DNA of 12,080 nt from an uncultured bacterium (GCA_903861015.1 CAIOSL010000001.1:1-12080), one strand, 5' to 3'; positions 1 to 11,773 are shown, numbered from the stretch's first letter. A program made the numbers and translations. The notes: a model not told the origin generated them from the letters alone.

Positions 1-35
1 AAGTCTCGAATGCAATTGTCAGGACCGACCTCGCT

Positions 36-61
36 TCAAGGTGTCATTATGAGCACCTTGA
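36..61 (-). other. hairpin at the start of the 16S-23S spacer
   Basis: An 8-bp perfect inverted repeat (TCAAGGTG at 36-43 and CACCTTGA at 54-61) with a 10-nt loop lies about 17 nt after the 16S 3' end in the transcribed direction. It is not followed by a U-run, so it is unlikely to be a terminator. A role in precursor-rRNA folding or processing is inferred from position only. The rest of 1-78 shows no tRNA and no other recognisable element; the spacer continues outside the window. Confidence 0.45.
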
Positions 62-78
62 GCCTAGAATCTCCCTAG

Positions 79-1554
<1,476 letters not shown>

Positions 1555-1557
<3 letters not shown>

Positions 1558-1587
1558 AAAAATTATCATCGATAAATCGATGTAATT
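1555..1587 (-). terminator. terminator-like hairpin plus U8 directly before mature 16S
   Basis: Read on the minus strand, an AT-rich stem is formed by AATTA+CATCGAT and ATCGATG+TAATT (1561-1587), with one bulged base and a very tight loop. It runs straight into eight T residues (1555-1562) at the mature 16S 5' end. This is the shape of an intrinsic terminator, though the stem has few G-C pairs. Since it sits inside the rRNA transcript just downstream of a boxA-like site, it may instead be a pre-16S processing helix, or a weak stop that antitermination overrides. The structure is visible; the role is not. Confidence 0.4.
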
Positions 1588-1623
1588 TATAACTCAATAT
1601 AAACTGACGATGATTTGCACAAC

Positions 1624-1666
1624 TAAATTGTCAAAGTTCTTTTTATCTGTTACAACTCCACGTTGT
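1624..1666 (-). promoter_or_regulatory. boxB/boxA-like rRNA antitermination site
   Basis: In the rRNA leader, a small hairpin (ACAAC, loop GTGGA, GTTGT at 1652-1666) is followed 15 nt later by CTTTGACAATTTA (1624-1636). The latter matches 12 of 13 bases of the E. coli rrn boxA-region sequence CTTTAACAATTTA. The order hairpin then boxA is the same as in E. coli rrn leaders, where boxA loads NusB/NusE antitermination factors. Function here is inferred from sequence resemblance and position. The boxA-like part is more convincing than the boxB hairpin. Confidence 0.6.
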
Positions 1667-1703
1667 TTCGCTCATCAATATGAATGCGACCAGAATGTTT
1701 CCA

Positions 1704-1733
1704 ATCATAACGCATAATCACACCACACGTCAA
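1704..1733 (-). promoter_or_regulatory. rRNA operon promoter
   Basis: On the minus strand there is a near-consensus sigma70-type promoter: -35 TTGACG (1728-1733), an 18-nt spacer, and -10 TATGAT (1704-1709). The expected transcription start is near 1697, giving a leader of about 140 nt before the mature 16S. The -35 element lies only 13 nt past the stop codon of the DUF212 gene, with no terminator between, so the promoter is added to whatever transcription arrives from the gyrase operon. Confidence 0.8.
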
Positions 1734-1746
1734 GAGTTATTGCCAT

Positions 1747-2187
1747 TTATCTTGTTGATAAAAAGACAACCGCACCGATAAGCACACCAAGACATGCTCC
1801 AATTGCTACTTCTAAAGGGGTATGGCCCTGTGCGGCACGTGGTAATTTAACCGCACTATGCTGCTCTTTGATAAGCTGCTGAATCGCCAAACCCTGTTCG
1901 CCTGTCGAACGACGAACTTTAGTGGCATCATACATAACTATCAGAGTAAACAAAGTTGCTAGACCGAATAGCCCGGAGTCGATACCATCCTTTAAACCTA
2001 TCAATGTAGTAAGCGCCATTGCTGTAGCACTGTGCGAGCTGGGCATTCCACCTGAGGTAAAGAGATCCGAGCCGAACTTGTGCGTCTTGTCTTTACTATA
2101 ACTAATCAGGTATTTGACTATATGCGCCCCAAACCAAGCGACAAATACAGTTATTAAATATGACGACACAAATCCACCCAAACCCAT
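1747..2187 (-). CDS. divergent PAP2 family (DUF212) membrane protein, YuiD-like
   Basis: A 146-residue integral membrane protein of the DUF212/divergent PAP2 family, related to Bacillus subtilis YuiD; the family resembles type-2 phosphatidic acid phosphatases, but its substrate is not established. The family motifs are clear: GGMPSSHSA (46-54), DATKVRRSTGEQ (87-98) and GHTPLEV (121-127), which correspond to PAP2-like active-site blocks with Ser, His and Arg residues. Hydrophobic segments lie near 6-25, 51-67, 70-90 and 127-144. The ATG directly abuts the gyrA stop codon (TAG then ATG, no spacing). Its strong Shine-Dalgarno is encoded by the last codons of gyrA, so translation is expected to be coupled to gyrA. 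It is the last protein gene of the gyrase operon, and its stop lies 13 nt from the rRNA -35 box. Family assignment is firm; catalytic activity is inferred. Confidence 0.92.
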   Translation of the reverse strand: MGLGGFVSSYLITVFVAWFGAHIVKYLISYSKDKTHKFGSDLFTSGGMPSSHSATAMALTTLIGLKDGIDSGLFGLATLFTLIVMYDATKVRRSTGEQGLAIQQLIKEQHSAVKLPRAAQGHTPLEVAIGACLGVLIGAVVFLSTR

Positions 2188-4704
2188 CTATTCCTCCTTA
2201 TTATCTTCACTACCCTTGTCTTGATCAGGCATCAGGCCAATAGAAGCTATTTTGTCGCCGTCGCGCAATCGCATAATACGAACACCCTGAGTCGTCCTCC
2301 CCAGTACGGGTATATCTTTCAAGCCAACCCTTATGGCTTGACCACCACCAGAAATCAACAGCACTTCGCTAAGTTCTTCGCCTAGTGTATGGACGGCAAT
2401 AATCAGGCCTGTCTTAGATGTCACCACGGCAGCCTTGATTCCAACACCGCCACGCTTATGCAGGGGGAAGTTTGCAACTTTAGTCGCCTTGCCATAGCCA
2501 TTTTCGCTAATAACTATCAAGTTGCGCCCATTGTCGCCTACTATATCCATACCAACCACTTGATCATTTGGTCGCAAACGAACTCCACGGACACCAATCG
2601 CCGATCGCCCCATCGGACGAGCATCTTTTTCGTTAAATCTTATCGCCTGTCCAGCTGATGTTGATATAATAACATCATTATCACCAGTAGTTTTTTGGAT
2701 CCAACGTAGTTCATCACCATCATCCAATTTTATAGCGATCAGACCATTAGTATGAATGTTGGAATATTCCTTAAAAGGAGTTTTTTTGACAGTACCCTTG
2801 GTTGTTGCCATAAATAAATATCCGTCGTCATTGGCATCTTTTTGGTTACGAATTATCGACGTTATCTTTTCGTTAGGTTGAAGTTGCAATAAGTTAACCG
2901 CCGCAACACCTTTGGCCGCTAGCCCGGCGGCTGGAACTTCATAGGCTTTCAGCCTAAAAATCCTACCGCGATTAGTAAAGAATAGCAGATAGTCATGTGT
3001 ACTGGCAGGCACCAATTGGTCGATGATGTCCTCCTCCTTTGTGGTCATGCCTCTTTTGCCCTTGCCGCCACGATTTTGGCGATGGTATTCACTCAACAGC
3101 GTCCTTTTGATGTAGTTCTCGCCAGTCAACAGAATAACACTATCCTCTTCGGGTATCAGCTCTTCGTCACTAAACTTACCAAGCTCATGATTTATCATTT
3201 TGCTGCGACGAGGATCATTATATTTATCCTTCATCTCCAGCAACTCTTCTTTAATCACTCGTAATATCTCCTGCTCGTTAGACAGTATGAATTCTAACTT
3301 CTCGATCAAAGCCATTAGTTCCCGAAGTTCATTCTCGATCGCTTCACGCTCTAACCCAGTCAAACGTCGCAGTTGCATCGCTAATATGGCTTTAGCCTGT
3401 ATAGAGGATAGGCCGAATTTCTCAATCAAAGCCGCTTCAGCTTCTTCGCTAGTCTGACTTGCACGAATAGTCTTAATCACCTCGTCGATATGATCAAGTG
3501 CAATTTTGTAACCTTCTAGTATATGGGCGCGTTCTTTAGCCTTTCGCAACTCGTATTCCGTACGTCGTCTAACAACGGATTGGCGATGTTTGATAAACTC
3601 GCTCAAGATTTCTTGCAACCCAAGAATACGAGGTTGAATTCCGTCTATCAGAGCTAGCATATTGAAATGGAAGCTAGTCTGCAGAGCAGTCAATTTATAT
3701 AGCTGATTTAAAACCTTCTTTGGGTATGCATCTTTTTTAAGCTCAATAACTATTCTGACCGAACCCCTGGCGCTCTCATCACGAAGATCACTAATTGTGA
3801 TTATTTTTTTATCTTTAACTAGTTCAGCAATTTTTTCAATTAACGTTGCTTTATTTACAGCAAATGGTATCTCGGTAACAATAATTTGGCTGCGGCCCTT
3901 CTTGGTTTCCTCGATATTAGCGACCGCCCGAATAACTACGCTACCACGTCCAGTTTGGTAAGCTTGTCGCATCGGAGCACCGCCATAAACAACCGCACCT
4001 GTAGGAAAATCAGGACCCTTAACATACTTCAAAAGATCGTCCAAAGTCGTACCGTTTGGATTATCGATCATATGCACCGTCGCATCAACCAATTCACCAA
4101 GATTATGCGGCGGAATACTGGTTGCCATACCAACGGCAATACCAATCTGACCATTTAATAACAAGTTGGGTAATTTAGCCGGCAGAACTACCGGTTCGCG
4201 CTCTGATCCGTCGTAGTTGTCACGAAAATCAACCGTTTCTTTATCCAAATCTACCAAAAGTTCGTTACCGGCTCGATCCAGACGAGCCTCAGTATACCTA
4301 GATGCCGCCGCTGGATCGCCATCCATAGAACCAAAGTTTCCCTGACCATTAACAAGCGTATAGCGCATTGTCCAGTTTTGGGCTAAACGAACCATCGAGT
4401 CATAAATCGCGCTATCGCCATGTGGGTGGTATTTACCCATTACGTCACCGACTATGCGCGCTGACTTGGTAAATTTGCCACCTGGTTTCATGCCCTGCTC
4501 GCCCATTGAATACAAAATTCGGCGATGGACAGGCTTTAATCCATCACGAACGTCTGGCAACGCACGGTCAATAATGACGCTCATCGAATAGCGAAGGAAG
4601 TTGTCTTCCATTACATCTTCGACTGTTCTGTTTTCTACAACGCGAGAGTGTGTTGCATCTGCCACAACGTTGCCTTCTAATAGAGTGTTTTTTTCTTCGT
4701 CCAT
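2188..4704 (-). CDS. gyrA: DNA gyrase subunit A
   Basis: The 838-residue breakage-reunion subunit of DNA gyrase, which with GyrB forms A2B2 and introduces negative supercoils in the cytoplasm using ATP. The winged-helix/tower part occupies roughly residues 25-520. The catalytic tyrosine is Tyr137 in AAASRYTE, equivalent to E. coli Tyr122, with Arg136 beside it. The quinolone-binding positions equivalent to E. coli Ser83 and Asp87 are Ser98 and Asp102, both wild type. The C-terminal six-bladed pinwheel begins near residue 530 and contains the GyrA box QNRGGKG (543-549), which marks gyrase rather than topoisomerase IV ParC. The tail is short and acidic. The ATG lies 2 nt after the gyrB stop; the nearest SD-like AGGAG is 14 nt upstream inside gyrB, so coupling to gyrB translation is likely. 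Complete, with no frameshift. Confidence 0.99.
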   Translation of the reverse strand: MDEEKNTLLEGNVVADATHSRVVENRTVEDVMEDNFLRYSMSVIIDRALPDVRDGLKPVHRRILYSMGEQGMKPGGKFTKSARIVGDVMGKYHPHGDSAIYDSMVRLAQNWTMRYTLVNGQGNFGSMDGDPAAASRYTEARLDRAGNELLVDLDKETVDFRDNYDGSEREPVVLPAKLPNLLLNGQIGIAVGMATSIPPHNLGELVDATVHMIDNPNGTTLDDLLKYVKGPDFPTGAVVYGGAPMRQAYQTGRGSVVIRAVANIEETKKGRSQIIVTEIPFAVNKATLIEKIAELVKDKKIITISDLRDESARGSVRIVIELKKDAYPKKVLNQLYKLTALQTSFHFNMLALIDGIQPRILGLQEILSEFIKHRQSVVRRRTEYELRKAKERAHILEGYKIALDHIDEVIKTIRASQTSEEAEAALIEKFGLSSIQAKAILAMQLRRLTGLEREAIENELRELMALIEKLEFILSNEQEILRVIKEELLEMKDKYNDPRRSKMINHELGKFSDEELIPEEDSVILLTGENYIKRTLLSEYHRQNRGGKGKRGMTTKEEDIIDQLVPASTHDYLLFFTNRGRIFRLKAYEVPAAGLAAKGVAAVNLLQLQPNEKITSIIRNQKDANDDGYLFMATTKGTVKKTPFKEYSNIHTNGLIAIKLDDGDELRWIQKTTGDNDVIISTSAGQAIRFNEKDARPMGRSAIGVRGVRLRPNDQVVGMDIVGDNGRNLIVISENGYGKATKVANFPLHKRGGVGIKAAVVTSKTGLIIAVHTLGEELSEVLLISGGGQAIRVGLKDIPVLGRTTQGVRIMRLRDGDKIASIGLMPDQDKGSEDNKEE
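2193..2199 (-). promoter_or_regulatory. ribosome binding site inside the 3' end of gyrA
   Basis: AAGGAGG lies 5 nt before the DUF212 ATG and is perfectly complementary to the anti-SD (CCTCCTTT) of the 16S gene in this window. The same bases encode the final Lys-Glu-Glu of GyrA, so the last gyrA codons also serve as the downstream gene's ribosome binding site. It fixes the DUF212 start at 2187. Confidence 0.8.
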
Positions 4705-4706
4705 AA

Positions 4707-6728
<2,022 letters not shown>

Positions 6729-6741
6729 TTACAATGTCATC

Positions 6742-6770
6742 ATTATAACGGATAATCTGTGTTCACTCAA
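6742..6770 (-). promoter_or_regulatory. gyrB operon promoter
   Basis: The minus strand shows -35 TTGAGT (6765-6770), a 17-nt spacer and a perfect -10 TATAAT (6742-6747). The predicted start is near 6735, giving a leader of about 45 nt for gyrB. It is the only strong promoter seen for the gyrase operon, and it faces away from the membrane-protein pair on the other strand. Confidence 0.85.
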
Positions 6771-6780
6771 GCTATTGCGC

Positions 6781-6810
6781 TGAACATATTTATTATGCTA
6801 ATGTTATATT
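6781..6810 (+). promoter_or_regulatory. possible promoter for the DUF11-like membrane protein gene
   Basis: TGAACA (6781-6786), an 18-nt spacer and TATATT (6805-6810) make a weak sigma70-like promoter, with a start expected near 6817 and a leader of about 20 nt. The match is poor at -35, and the AT-rich context makes chance matches likely. No Shine-Dalgarno follows. Confidence 0.35.
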
Positions 6811-6837
6811 AAATTTACGTAACTAGAAAAATAAAAA

Positions 6838-7620
6838 ATGTTTAAAAAAATAGTATCTAATTTGCCCTTCAGCCCCGCATTAGTTGGCCAAATCAGCCCC
6901 TATATAAAGAGGCTCAAAAAGGAATCTTTAATTAGACAACTTGGACTCGTCTTCTTATTATTAACTATAGTTATACAGATTATACTAGTAGCTCAACCCG
7001 ATCGAGCCACTATTACTAATGGTGCCACAGACACTCCACCAACTGTTGCTGGCATATCCTATTCCATTGCGTCATACAATATAACACACGGCTCCAAAGA
7101 TGCTACAGGCGTCATCAACTATCCCAATGATCGCATCAGCTATACAATTACTGCCAGCAATACGTCAAAAAACCCAGTAAAACTAAATATCAAGAAATCC
7201 GTCAAAGACATATTAGACTACGCGCAAATAATTGATAATGGCGGCGGCCGACTTAACGCCACGACACAAGATTTGGAGTGGAATGACACTACAATCGCCC
7301 CTAACTCAAAAACCTCACATACATTCCTAGTTCAGATACTAGACAAGGTCCCTATAACAGCAGTCTCGACAGCTGATCGACAATCATTCGATTGCGTAAT
7401 TACAAATAGCTATGGCAACACAATAAACAACACGATTAGTTGCCCGCCAATCAAGGCACTAGAATCACTAATTAATGAATTACCAAAACTCAGCTACATA
7501 ACAGAGACACTCGTCCTTGTAGTTATATTTACAATATCACTAATATCATACATCGACAACGATCAGCTAGTGCGTGAATTAGAGTTAATAAGAAAAGATG
7601 CCCATAACGGCACGTTCTAA
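6838..7620 (+). CDS. two-helix membrane protein with extracellular DUF11-like domain
   Basis: A 260-residue protein with a charged cytoplasmic N-terminus (1-33, including the phrase SNLPFSPALVGQ), a membrane helix at 34-52, an outside region of about 170 residues, a second helix at 222-239 and a charged cytoplasmic tail. Residues about 75-178 have the DUF11-type beta-sandwich pattern: a DRISYTITASN strand, an LEWND turn and an IAPNSKTSHTFLVQI strand. Two cysteines, 186 and 202, could form a disulfide outside. The N-terminal block resembles, from memory, a module that recurs in Saccharibacteria surface proteins. No cleavable signal peptide is evident. The upstream sequence is A-rich with no Shine-Dalgarno. 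It is followed 15 nt later by a second membrane-protein gene on the same strand. Function is unknown; a surface or envelope role is inferred from topology. Confidence 0.8.
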   Translation: MFKKIVSNLPFSPALVGQISPYIKRLKKESLIRQLGLVFLLLTIVIQIILVAQPDRATITNGATDTPPTVAGISYSIASYNITHGSKDATGVINYPNDRISYTITASNTSKNPVKLNIKKSVKDILDYAQIIDNGGGRLNATTQDLEWNDTTIAPNSKTSHTFLVQILDKVPITAVSTADRQSFDCVITNSYGNTINNTISCPPIKALESLINELPKLSYITETLVLVVIFTISLISYIDNDQLVRELELIRKDAHNGTF

Positions 7621-7635
7621 GTAAGGATAATTAAA

Positions 7636-8130
7636 ATGGCCAACCAAATCAATAAAAATCCTCAAGCAACCAATAGTAATATAAAACTATCGCCCCGCGA
7701 TATCGAGCTTCAATCCGAGATGCAAAATACAAACAGTGAAAAGTTACTGGCTAAATCACTAAGCCAACCCCGCAAGTCACAATCAGCCAACCAGGCTAAT
7801 ATAAATAGTCAGCAAAAGGATGAAAGCTACAAACGGTCCATGAGCCGCGTTCAGACCGAGATGTCACCGCCCTACAATTTAATTAGTGTTATAATTCACA
7901 ACCCAATCATCGAGATCTTGTTAAGCATACTCGCGATTATAGTAACTAGGCCGAACTCCATGCTTGGTGGATCAGTGCTTGCATTTGCCACCGTATTATC
8001 AGCGTACAATTTGCACTTAGTAAACAACTACCAGCTATCCGGCACCGAGATCATAATAAGTTTTGCCGTCGGCTGGATTGTCGGGTTAATATACGATTAT
8101 TTCAAATTGTTGTTTACCGGCAATAAATAA
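7636..8130 (+). CDS. hypothetical protein, disordered N-terminus plus three membrane helices
   Basis: A 164-residue protein with no recognised family. The first ~80 residues are rich in Asn, Gln, Ser and Lys and look disordered. The remainder has three hydrophobic segments near 90-104, 108-127 and 137-158, ending in a short basic tail. AAGGA (7623-7627), 8 nt before the ATG, is a plausible ribosome binding site, and the 15-nt gap makes an operon with the preceding DUF11-like gene likely. Its stop codon lies one base from the stop codon of the convergent VirD4-like gene. The long polar N-terminal extension on a small membrane anchor suggests a binding or tethering role on the cytoplasmic side, but that is speculation. 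Confidence 0.75.
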   Translation: MANQINKNPQATNSNIKLSPRDIELQSEMQNTNSEKLLAKSLSQPRKSQSANQANINSQQKDESYKRSMSRVQTEMSPPYNLISVIIHNPIIEILLSILAIIVTRPNSMLGGSVLAFATVLSAYNLHLVNNYQLSGTEIIISFAVGWIVGLIYDYFKLLFTGNK

Positions 8131-8131
8131 A

Positions 8132-10888
8132 CTACCTAAGTTTTATAGAAACTTCATCATCAACATTCTGTTTTGCCTCTCGAATGTGAAGTGAATTGTT
8201 GTTTGTGTTTTGACCTACAGGATTATCTCCAGAACCGCTTGATAAATTAGGCGTATTAATCGCTTGTGATTGAACTATCTGTTGCCTCTTTATTAGCCAT
8301 TCATCCAAAAAAGACGGACTGGTACTACCGCCGGGATTAATAGTCATGGTGCTACCGCTATTAACGCCTTGCATACCACCACTCATCCTGTTCTGCTGCG
8401 CCCTCTTTAACGACTCTAGCTTCTGTCGCTTAGCTTCATCACCAGCCCCTAAGCGCTCAAATATTTCTTTTTCGACTTGCGCTCTTGGACGGCCGTACTT
8501 GGCGGCAGAAAGCTTCTTTAATGCATCACTAAGCTTAGGGTTTGACTTGCCCATTGGCGGCACTAACGACATACTAAACGCAGCTGACGGGACTCCGTTG
8601 ATCATTACTGAGGTAATGGTCTGAAAGTTAGGTAGCTTAGTTAAATCCTCAGCATCAAAGGTTGGCGCAAACTTCTTTTGCAATATCTCTGCGTCTGTTA
8701 TACCAATTCTTCCACTTATAACAGTGCCAATATTGCCTATTATCGCCTCGCGTATCTTATCGGTTAGTTGCGTCATAAACTGATTTGCTAGGACAAGATT
8801 AAGGCGATACTTTCGCGCTTCCGACAGGATAGTCTCGAAACTATCTGTCGCAAAATTCTGAAACTCATCGACATACAATGCAAAGTCTTGGCGCTGATCC
8901 TCTGGCATATTAGCCCGACCCATAGCAGCCGCCTGAAATTTCATAACAAATATCATTCCAAGTAGCTGTGAATTTAATTCACCGGTACGACCTTTTGACA
9001 AGTTAACTAATAATATCTTTTTGTTGTCCATAATATCGCGCAAATTAAAGCCGCTCTTAGTTTGGCCCAAAATGTTACGCATCATCTCGTTAGACAAAAA
9101 AGCACCAAATTTACTGACAAACCACCCAAGAACTTCCGATTTATTAGCGTCACTAGTCTGAGCCATTTCTTTGTTCCAAAAGTCCAATACGGTTCTGTCG
9201 GTAACGTATTTTAGCTTCTCATCTGTAAACGCTTGATCATTAAATACTTGTGGTATATCAATAAAGGTCGAACCCCTAGGATCACTCATTATCGTCAGTG
9301 CGGCATTACGAAACCAGTGCTCATATCTTGGGCCGATTATTCCGGTATGACCAGGATCGTACAAACGATAAAGCATAGCTATCGCTTCTTGGATCAAGAA
9401 ATCTCTTTGATCTTGCGTCTCAAACTCAAACAAATTCAAACCTATAGGATTATCCATGTCGCCAGGGCTAAAGTAGACTACGTCCTCGACCCTCTCCTTT
9501 GGCACCATACCCAATAGCTTCTCTGCCGAGTCACCATGTGGGTCAATAAAAGCAAACCCTCGTCCATCCATCATATCCTGGAACGCCAGATTCTCCAGAA
9601 GACCAGATTTACCAGTACCGGTCTGACCAATCATATAGGTATGTCTTCGACGATCGTTAGTACTCAATCTGATTTGTTTTTTAGTGCCCCTGAATTCATT
9701 GTAGCCAAGCAAAAAACCCTCTTCCATAACCTGAGTCGGGCCATCAACTTGTTTAGCCATCTGTCTCTGAACTTGCGAGGATGGAATAGTGCTTTGATTA
9801 GGCAAATGATAAATAGTCGCCAACTCAACGCTGTTTAGTATGTTGCTCTTGACGTCCTGAGGGAAGAACCTAAACAAATAGGCCGTCACCAACTCCTCGA
9901 TGTTTCTAGCAACACTAAATTTAAATCCATTATTTGTAGACGAGTCAAAAAGCGAGAATGCAGCGATTATATTTGTCAGCAAACCCTGCGATCTAGCAGC
10001 AGTATTAGACGATACCACAACGCGTATCAAAACCTCGTAACCAGGGTGGCGTGTTTTCTCTTCTATAGAATCGATAAGACCTTGCTCGAGTGATGTCAGC
10101 TGTTTATCTTCTGGTTTGCTATCTTTAGCCTCGATTGGCTTCCATAAAGCCTGAATAATATTTTTAATTGAAAATATGTCACCAATACCATTAGATTTCG
10201 AAGCTTTATCCTTTTTTATTTTGTTTGCAAAATAGACCGAATTTTTAACCCAACCTTCGGCCGCAGGACGTATTAACAACTGTATGGCCGCGCCGTCTTC
10301 ACGCGTTGCAGAAGATAACGCATTGAGTATAGCTCTGGCTGCGTCCCTCTTTGATTCCTGGTAGGTAGATATCGGATAGACATAGCTTTTCTTTAATGTA
10401 AACTCACCGCCAATAATTCCACTCATCCTACCAGCCTGGCTAAATATATTGTGCTCCTCTACCTCTTCCAGCCGAGCAGATGGATATGCAGCCGCCACAG
10501 CTTGCTTGACTATATCAACCAATATCAGCGGGACAACAGCATAGTAATGTATCAAGCCATCGGAGGAGATTATCTCAAAAGATATGTGCCTTTGACTGTA
10601 TAGTCTGCTCTTAAATCCTTTGACGGCAGTACTGGATATTATGTTATACATAACCTGGGCCTGAGACAAAACCTCTTCTGTTATGTCACGTTCATCCCTA
10701 CCACCCATGTCATGATCGTCGCTTGAAGGTGGTATGTGAATATATAGTGGGACCATTTTAAGCCCTCTTTCATAACTCTTCGCCTCCCTTACCGTACGAC
10801 GATATTGCGATACAACAAAAAATATCGATAACCCACCAATGATAACAAATACTGCCGATGTTATTAAGAACCCCGCCATAATCACCAT
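8132..10888 (-). CDS. membrane-anchored VirD4/HerA-like P-loop ATPase
   Basis: A 918-residue motor ATPase of the FtsK-HerA/VirD4-TraG group, as found in many CPR genomes and usually annotated as a type IV secretion DNA-binding or coupling protein. A single N-terminal helix (about 5-27) anchors it. A poorly characterised CPR-specific region (about 40-400) follows. The ATPase core has Walker A GQTGTGKS (421-428, Lys427), the DPHGD motif (449-453) typical of this group, and Walker B FALYVDEFQ with Asp674-Glu675. The last 85 residues from 834 are Gly/Ser/Asn-rich and look disordered. The family pumps DNA or substrates through the membrane as a hexamer; the substrate here is unknown. No relaxase or VirB-like gene is visible. 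No Shine-Dalgarno precedes the ATG. The alternative ATG at codon 4 is not better supported. It lies 18 nt after the preceding gene, consistent with translation from one mRNA. Confidence 0.92.
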   Translation of the reverse strand: MVIMAGFLITSAVFVIIGGLSIFFVVSQYRRTVREAKSYERGLKMVPLYIHIPPSSDDHDMGGRDERDITEEVLSQAQVMYNIISSTAVKGFKSRLYSQRHISFEIISSDGLIHYYAVVPLILVDIVKQAVAAAYPSARLEEVEEHNIFSQAGRMSGIIGGEFTLKKSYVYPISTYQESKRDAARAILNALSSATREDGAAIQLLIRPAAEGWVKNSVYFANKIKKDKASKSNGIGDIFSIKNIIQALWKPIEAKDSKPEDKQLTSLEQGLIDSIEEKTRHPGYEVLIRVVVSSNTAARSQGLLTNIIAAFSLFDSSTNNGFKFSVARNIEELVTAYLFRFFPQDVKSNILNSVELATIYHLPNQSTIPSSQVQRQMAKQVDGPTQVMEEGFLLGYNEFRGTKKQIRLSTNDRRRHTYMIGQTGTGKSGLLENLAFQDMMDGRGFAFIDPHGDSAEKLLGMVPKERVEDVVYFSPGDMDNPIGLNLFEFETQDQRDFLIQEAIAMLYRLYDPGHTGIIGPRYEHWFRNAALTIMSDPRGSTFIDIPQVFNDQAFTDEKLKYVTDRTVLDFWNKEMAQTSDANKSEVLGWFVSKFGAFLSNEMMRNILGQTKSGFNLRDIMDNKKILLVNLSKGRTGELNSQLLGMIFVMKFQAAAMGRANMPEDQRQDFALYVDEFQNFATDSFETILSEARKYRLNLVLANQFMTQLTDKIREAIIGNIGTVISGRIGITDAEILQKKFAPTFDAEDLTKLPNFQTITSVMINGVPSAAFSMSLVPPMGKSNPKLSDALKKLSAAKYGRPRAQVEKEIFERLGAGDEAKRQKLESLKRAQQNRMSGGMQGVNSGSTMTINPGGSTSPSFLDEWLIKRQQIVQSQAINTPNLSSGSGDNPVGQNTNNNSLHIREAKQNVDDEVSIKLR

Positions 10889-10906
10889 CTAAACACGATA
10901 TTTATA

Positions 10907-11332
10907 TTAATCGGCTGCATGAAGTTCTTTTCCATATCGCTTCTTTAGATAATCTATCTGTAATTCGTTAACAGCCTGGCCTCGCCTATAAGGATCGCCC
11001 GGGGTATCTTCAACAATTTTTTTGGCTCTCAATACCCACTCTTTTTCTATGTCACCCCCGTCACGCGCCGACTCCTCAACGCCCAAAACAGGCACAGAAA
11101 CACCCACAGTAACCTGATCGTCAATCACAGGTTGTGGCAATATAGAAGGAAGTGACGATGTAGCGATACTTTCGGCGGCCGACGACGCCAACTCGACCTT
11201 TGTTTCGAACTCCGATTTAGGAATACCAGATAGATGTTCGTCGCTTAGTAATGGTGTGTGCTCTAAACTGTACGACGACTGAACAGTATGGCTCTCAACA
11301 ACCGGTCTTTGAGGTAATGTCTCTGGTGTCAT
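10907..11332 (-). CDS. hypothetical protein with disordered N-terminus and conserved-looking charged helical tail
   Basis: A 141-residue soluble protein from the ATG at 11332. Residues 1-92 are rich in Pro, Ser, Val and Glu with no fold signal. Residues 96-136 switch to a charged amphipathic segment that begins EKEWVLRAKKIVEDT and ends DYLKKRYGKEL, and is probably helical. From memory, similar tails occur in small CPR proteins of unknown function; this was not checked. An in-frame TTG at 11359 would add nine residues, but the -10 box TATAAT lies within that extension, so the ATG is preferred. No Shine-Dalgarno is present. Between a membrane protein and the VirD4-like ATPase, 18 nt from the latter, it is a candidate partner or adaptor of that ATPase. 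This role is inferred from context only. Confidence 0.75.
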   Translation of the reverse strand: MTPETLPQRPVVESHTVQSSYSLEHTPLLSDEHLSGIPKSEFETKVELASSAAESIATSSLPSILPQPVIDDQVTVGVSVPVLGVEESARDGGDIEKEWVLRAKKIVEDTPGDPYRRGQAVNELQIDYLKKRYGKELHAAD

Positions 11333-11339
11333 ATCTGTA

Positions 11340-11345
11340 ATTATA
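11340..11345 (-). promoter_or_regulatory. -10 box 7 nt before the 141-residue protein's ATG
   Basis: A perfect TATAAT on the minus strand ends 7 nt before the ATG at 11332, so the expected transcription start coincides with the A of the start codon, as in leaderless genes. The -35 region at 17 nt (AGCACA) is poor, so the call rests on the -10 box and the absence of a Shine-Dalgarno. Confidence 0.4.
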
Positions 11346-11375
11346 CACGATATCAACAAGCTTGTGCTAGCATTT

Positions 11376-11762
11376 TTATCGTGTTATTTTTGACACATAA
11401 AGACAGCCGATACCGACAAATAAAACCACTAAAATAAGTCCATAAAGGCCAACTGCGCCAACCGACTGTAGGCTTACTAAAAGAATCGGCACGAAGCCAA
11501 ATATGGTCGAATAGTGATAACTACGCCTAAAAGTTAAAGGAACGTATGGTCTACTGGTCATGAAGTAATTTGACAGTTTATGAAATAACTGATTAACCCA
11601 GTATATAAAAAAAGCTACCACTCCAAGTGATAGCAAATAAGACAAACAGAATACGACCAAAATTCCAAATGGTCCAGCCGTTAAAGGCGTAGTCGTATTA
11701 AGAATAATTAGTAGCAAGCAGAGGCTTACCGCCATAATTGTAACCATAATAGTTTTTCTCAT
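11376..11762 (-). CDS. small four-helix membrane protein
   Basis: A 128-residue integral membrane protein with no recognised enzyme family. Hydrophobic segments lie near 5-22, 31-57, 84-103 and 105-125. The loop between the second and third is basic and aromatic (around SRPYVPLTFRRSYHYS, 70-85), suggesting it faces the cytoplasm by the positive-inside rule. Proteins of this general shape with an RRSYxYST-like segment are, from memory, common in Saccharibacteria. It is the first gene of the minus-strand cluster that ends with the VirD4-like ATPase, and the next start codon is 43 nt beyond its stop. No Shine-Dalgarno precedes the ATG; an extended -10 box lies 11 nt upstream. Its function is unknown; a membrane partner for the downstream ATPase is possible. 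Confidence 0.75.
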   Translation of the reverse strand: MRKTIMVTIMAVSLCLLLIILNTTTPLTAGPFGILVVFCLSYLLSLGVVAFFIYWVNQLFHKLSNYFMTSRPYVPLTFRRSYHYSTIFGFVPILLVSLQSVGAVGLYGLILVVLFVGIGCLYVSKITR

Positions 11763-11773
11763 ATAACCAATGT

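Noticed and set aside
4360..4440. Quinolone-resistance changes in the GyrA QRDR
   Set aside because: The key positions are Ser98 and Asp102, the susceptible-type residues, so there is no sign of target-based resistance.
8138..8154. AAGTTT/AAACTT hairpin at the convergent gene ends as a bidirectional terminator
   Set aside because: Six mostly A-T pairs without a U-run on either side, inside the coding end of the ATPase gene; too weak to call.
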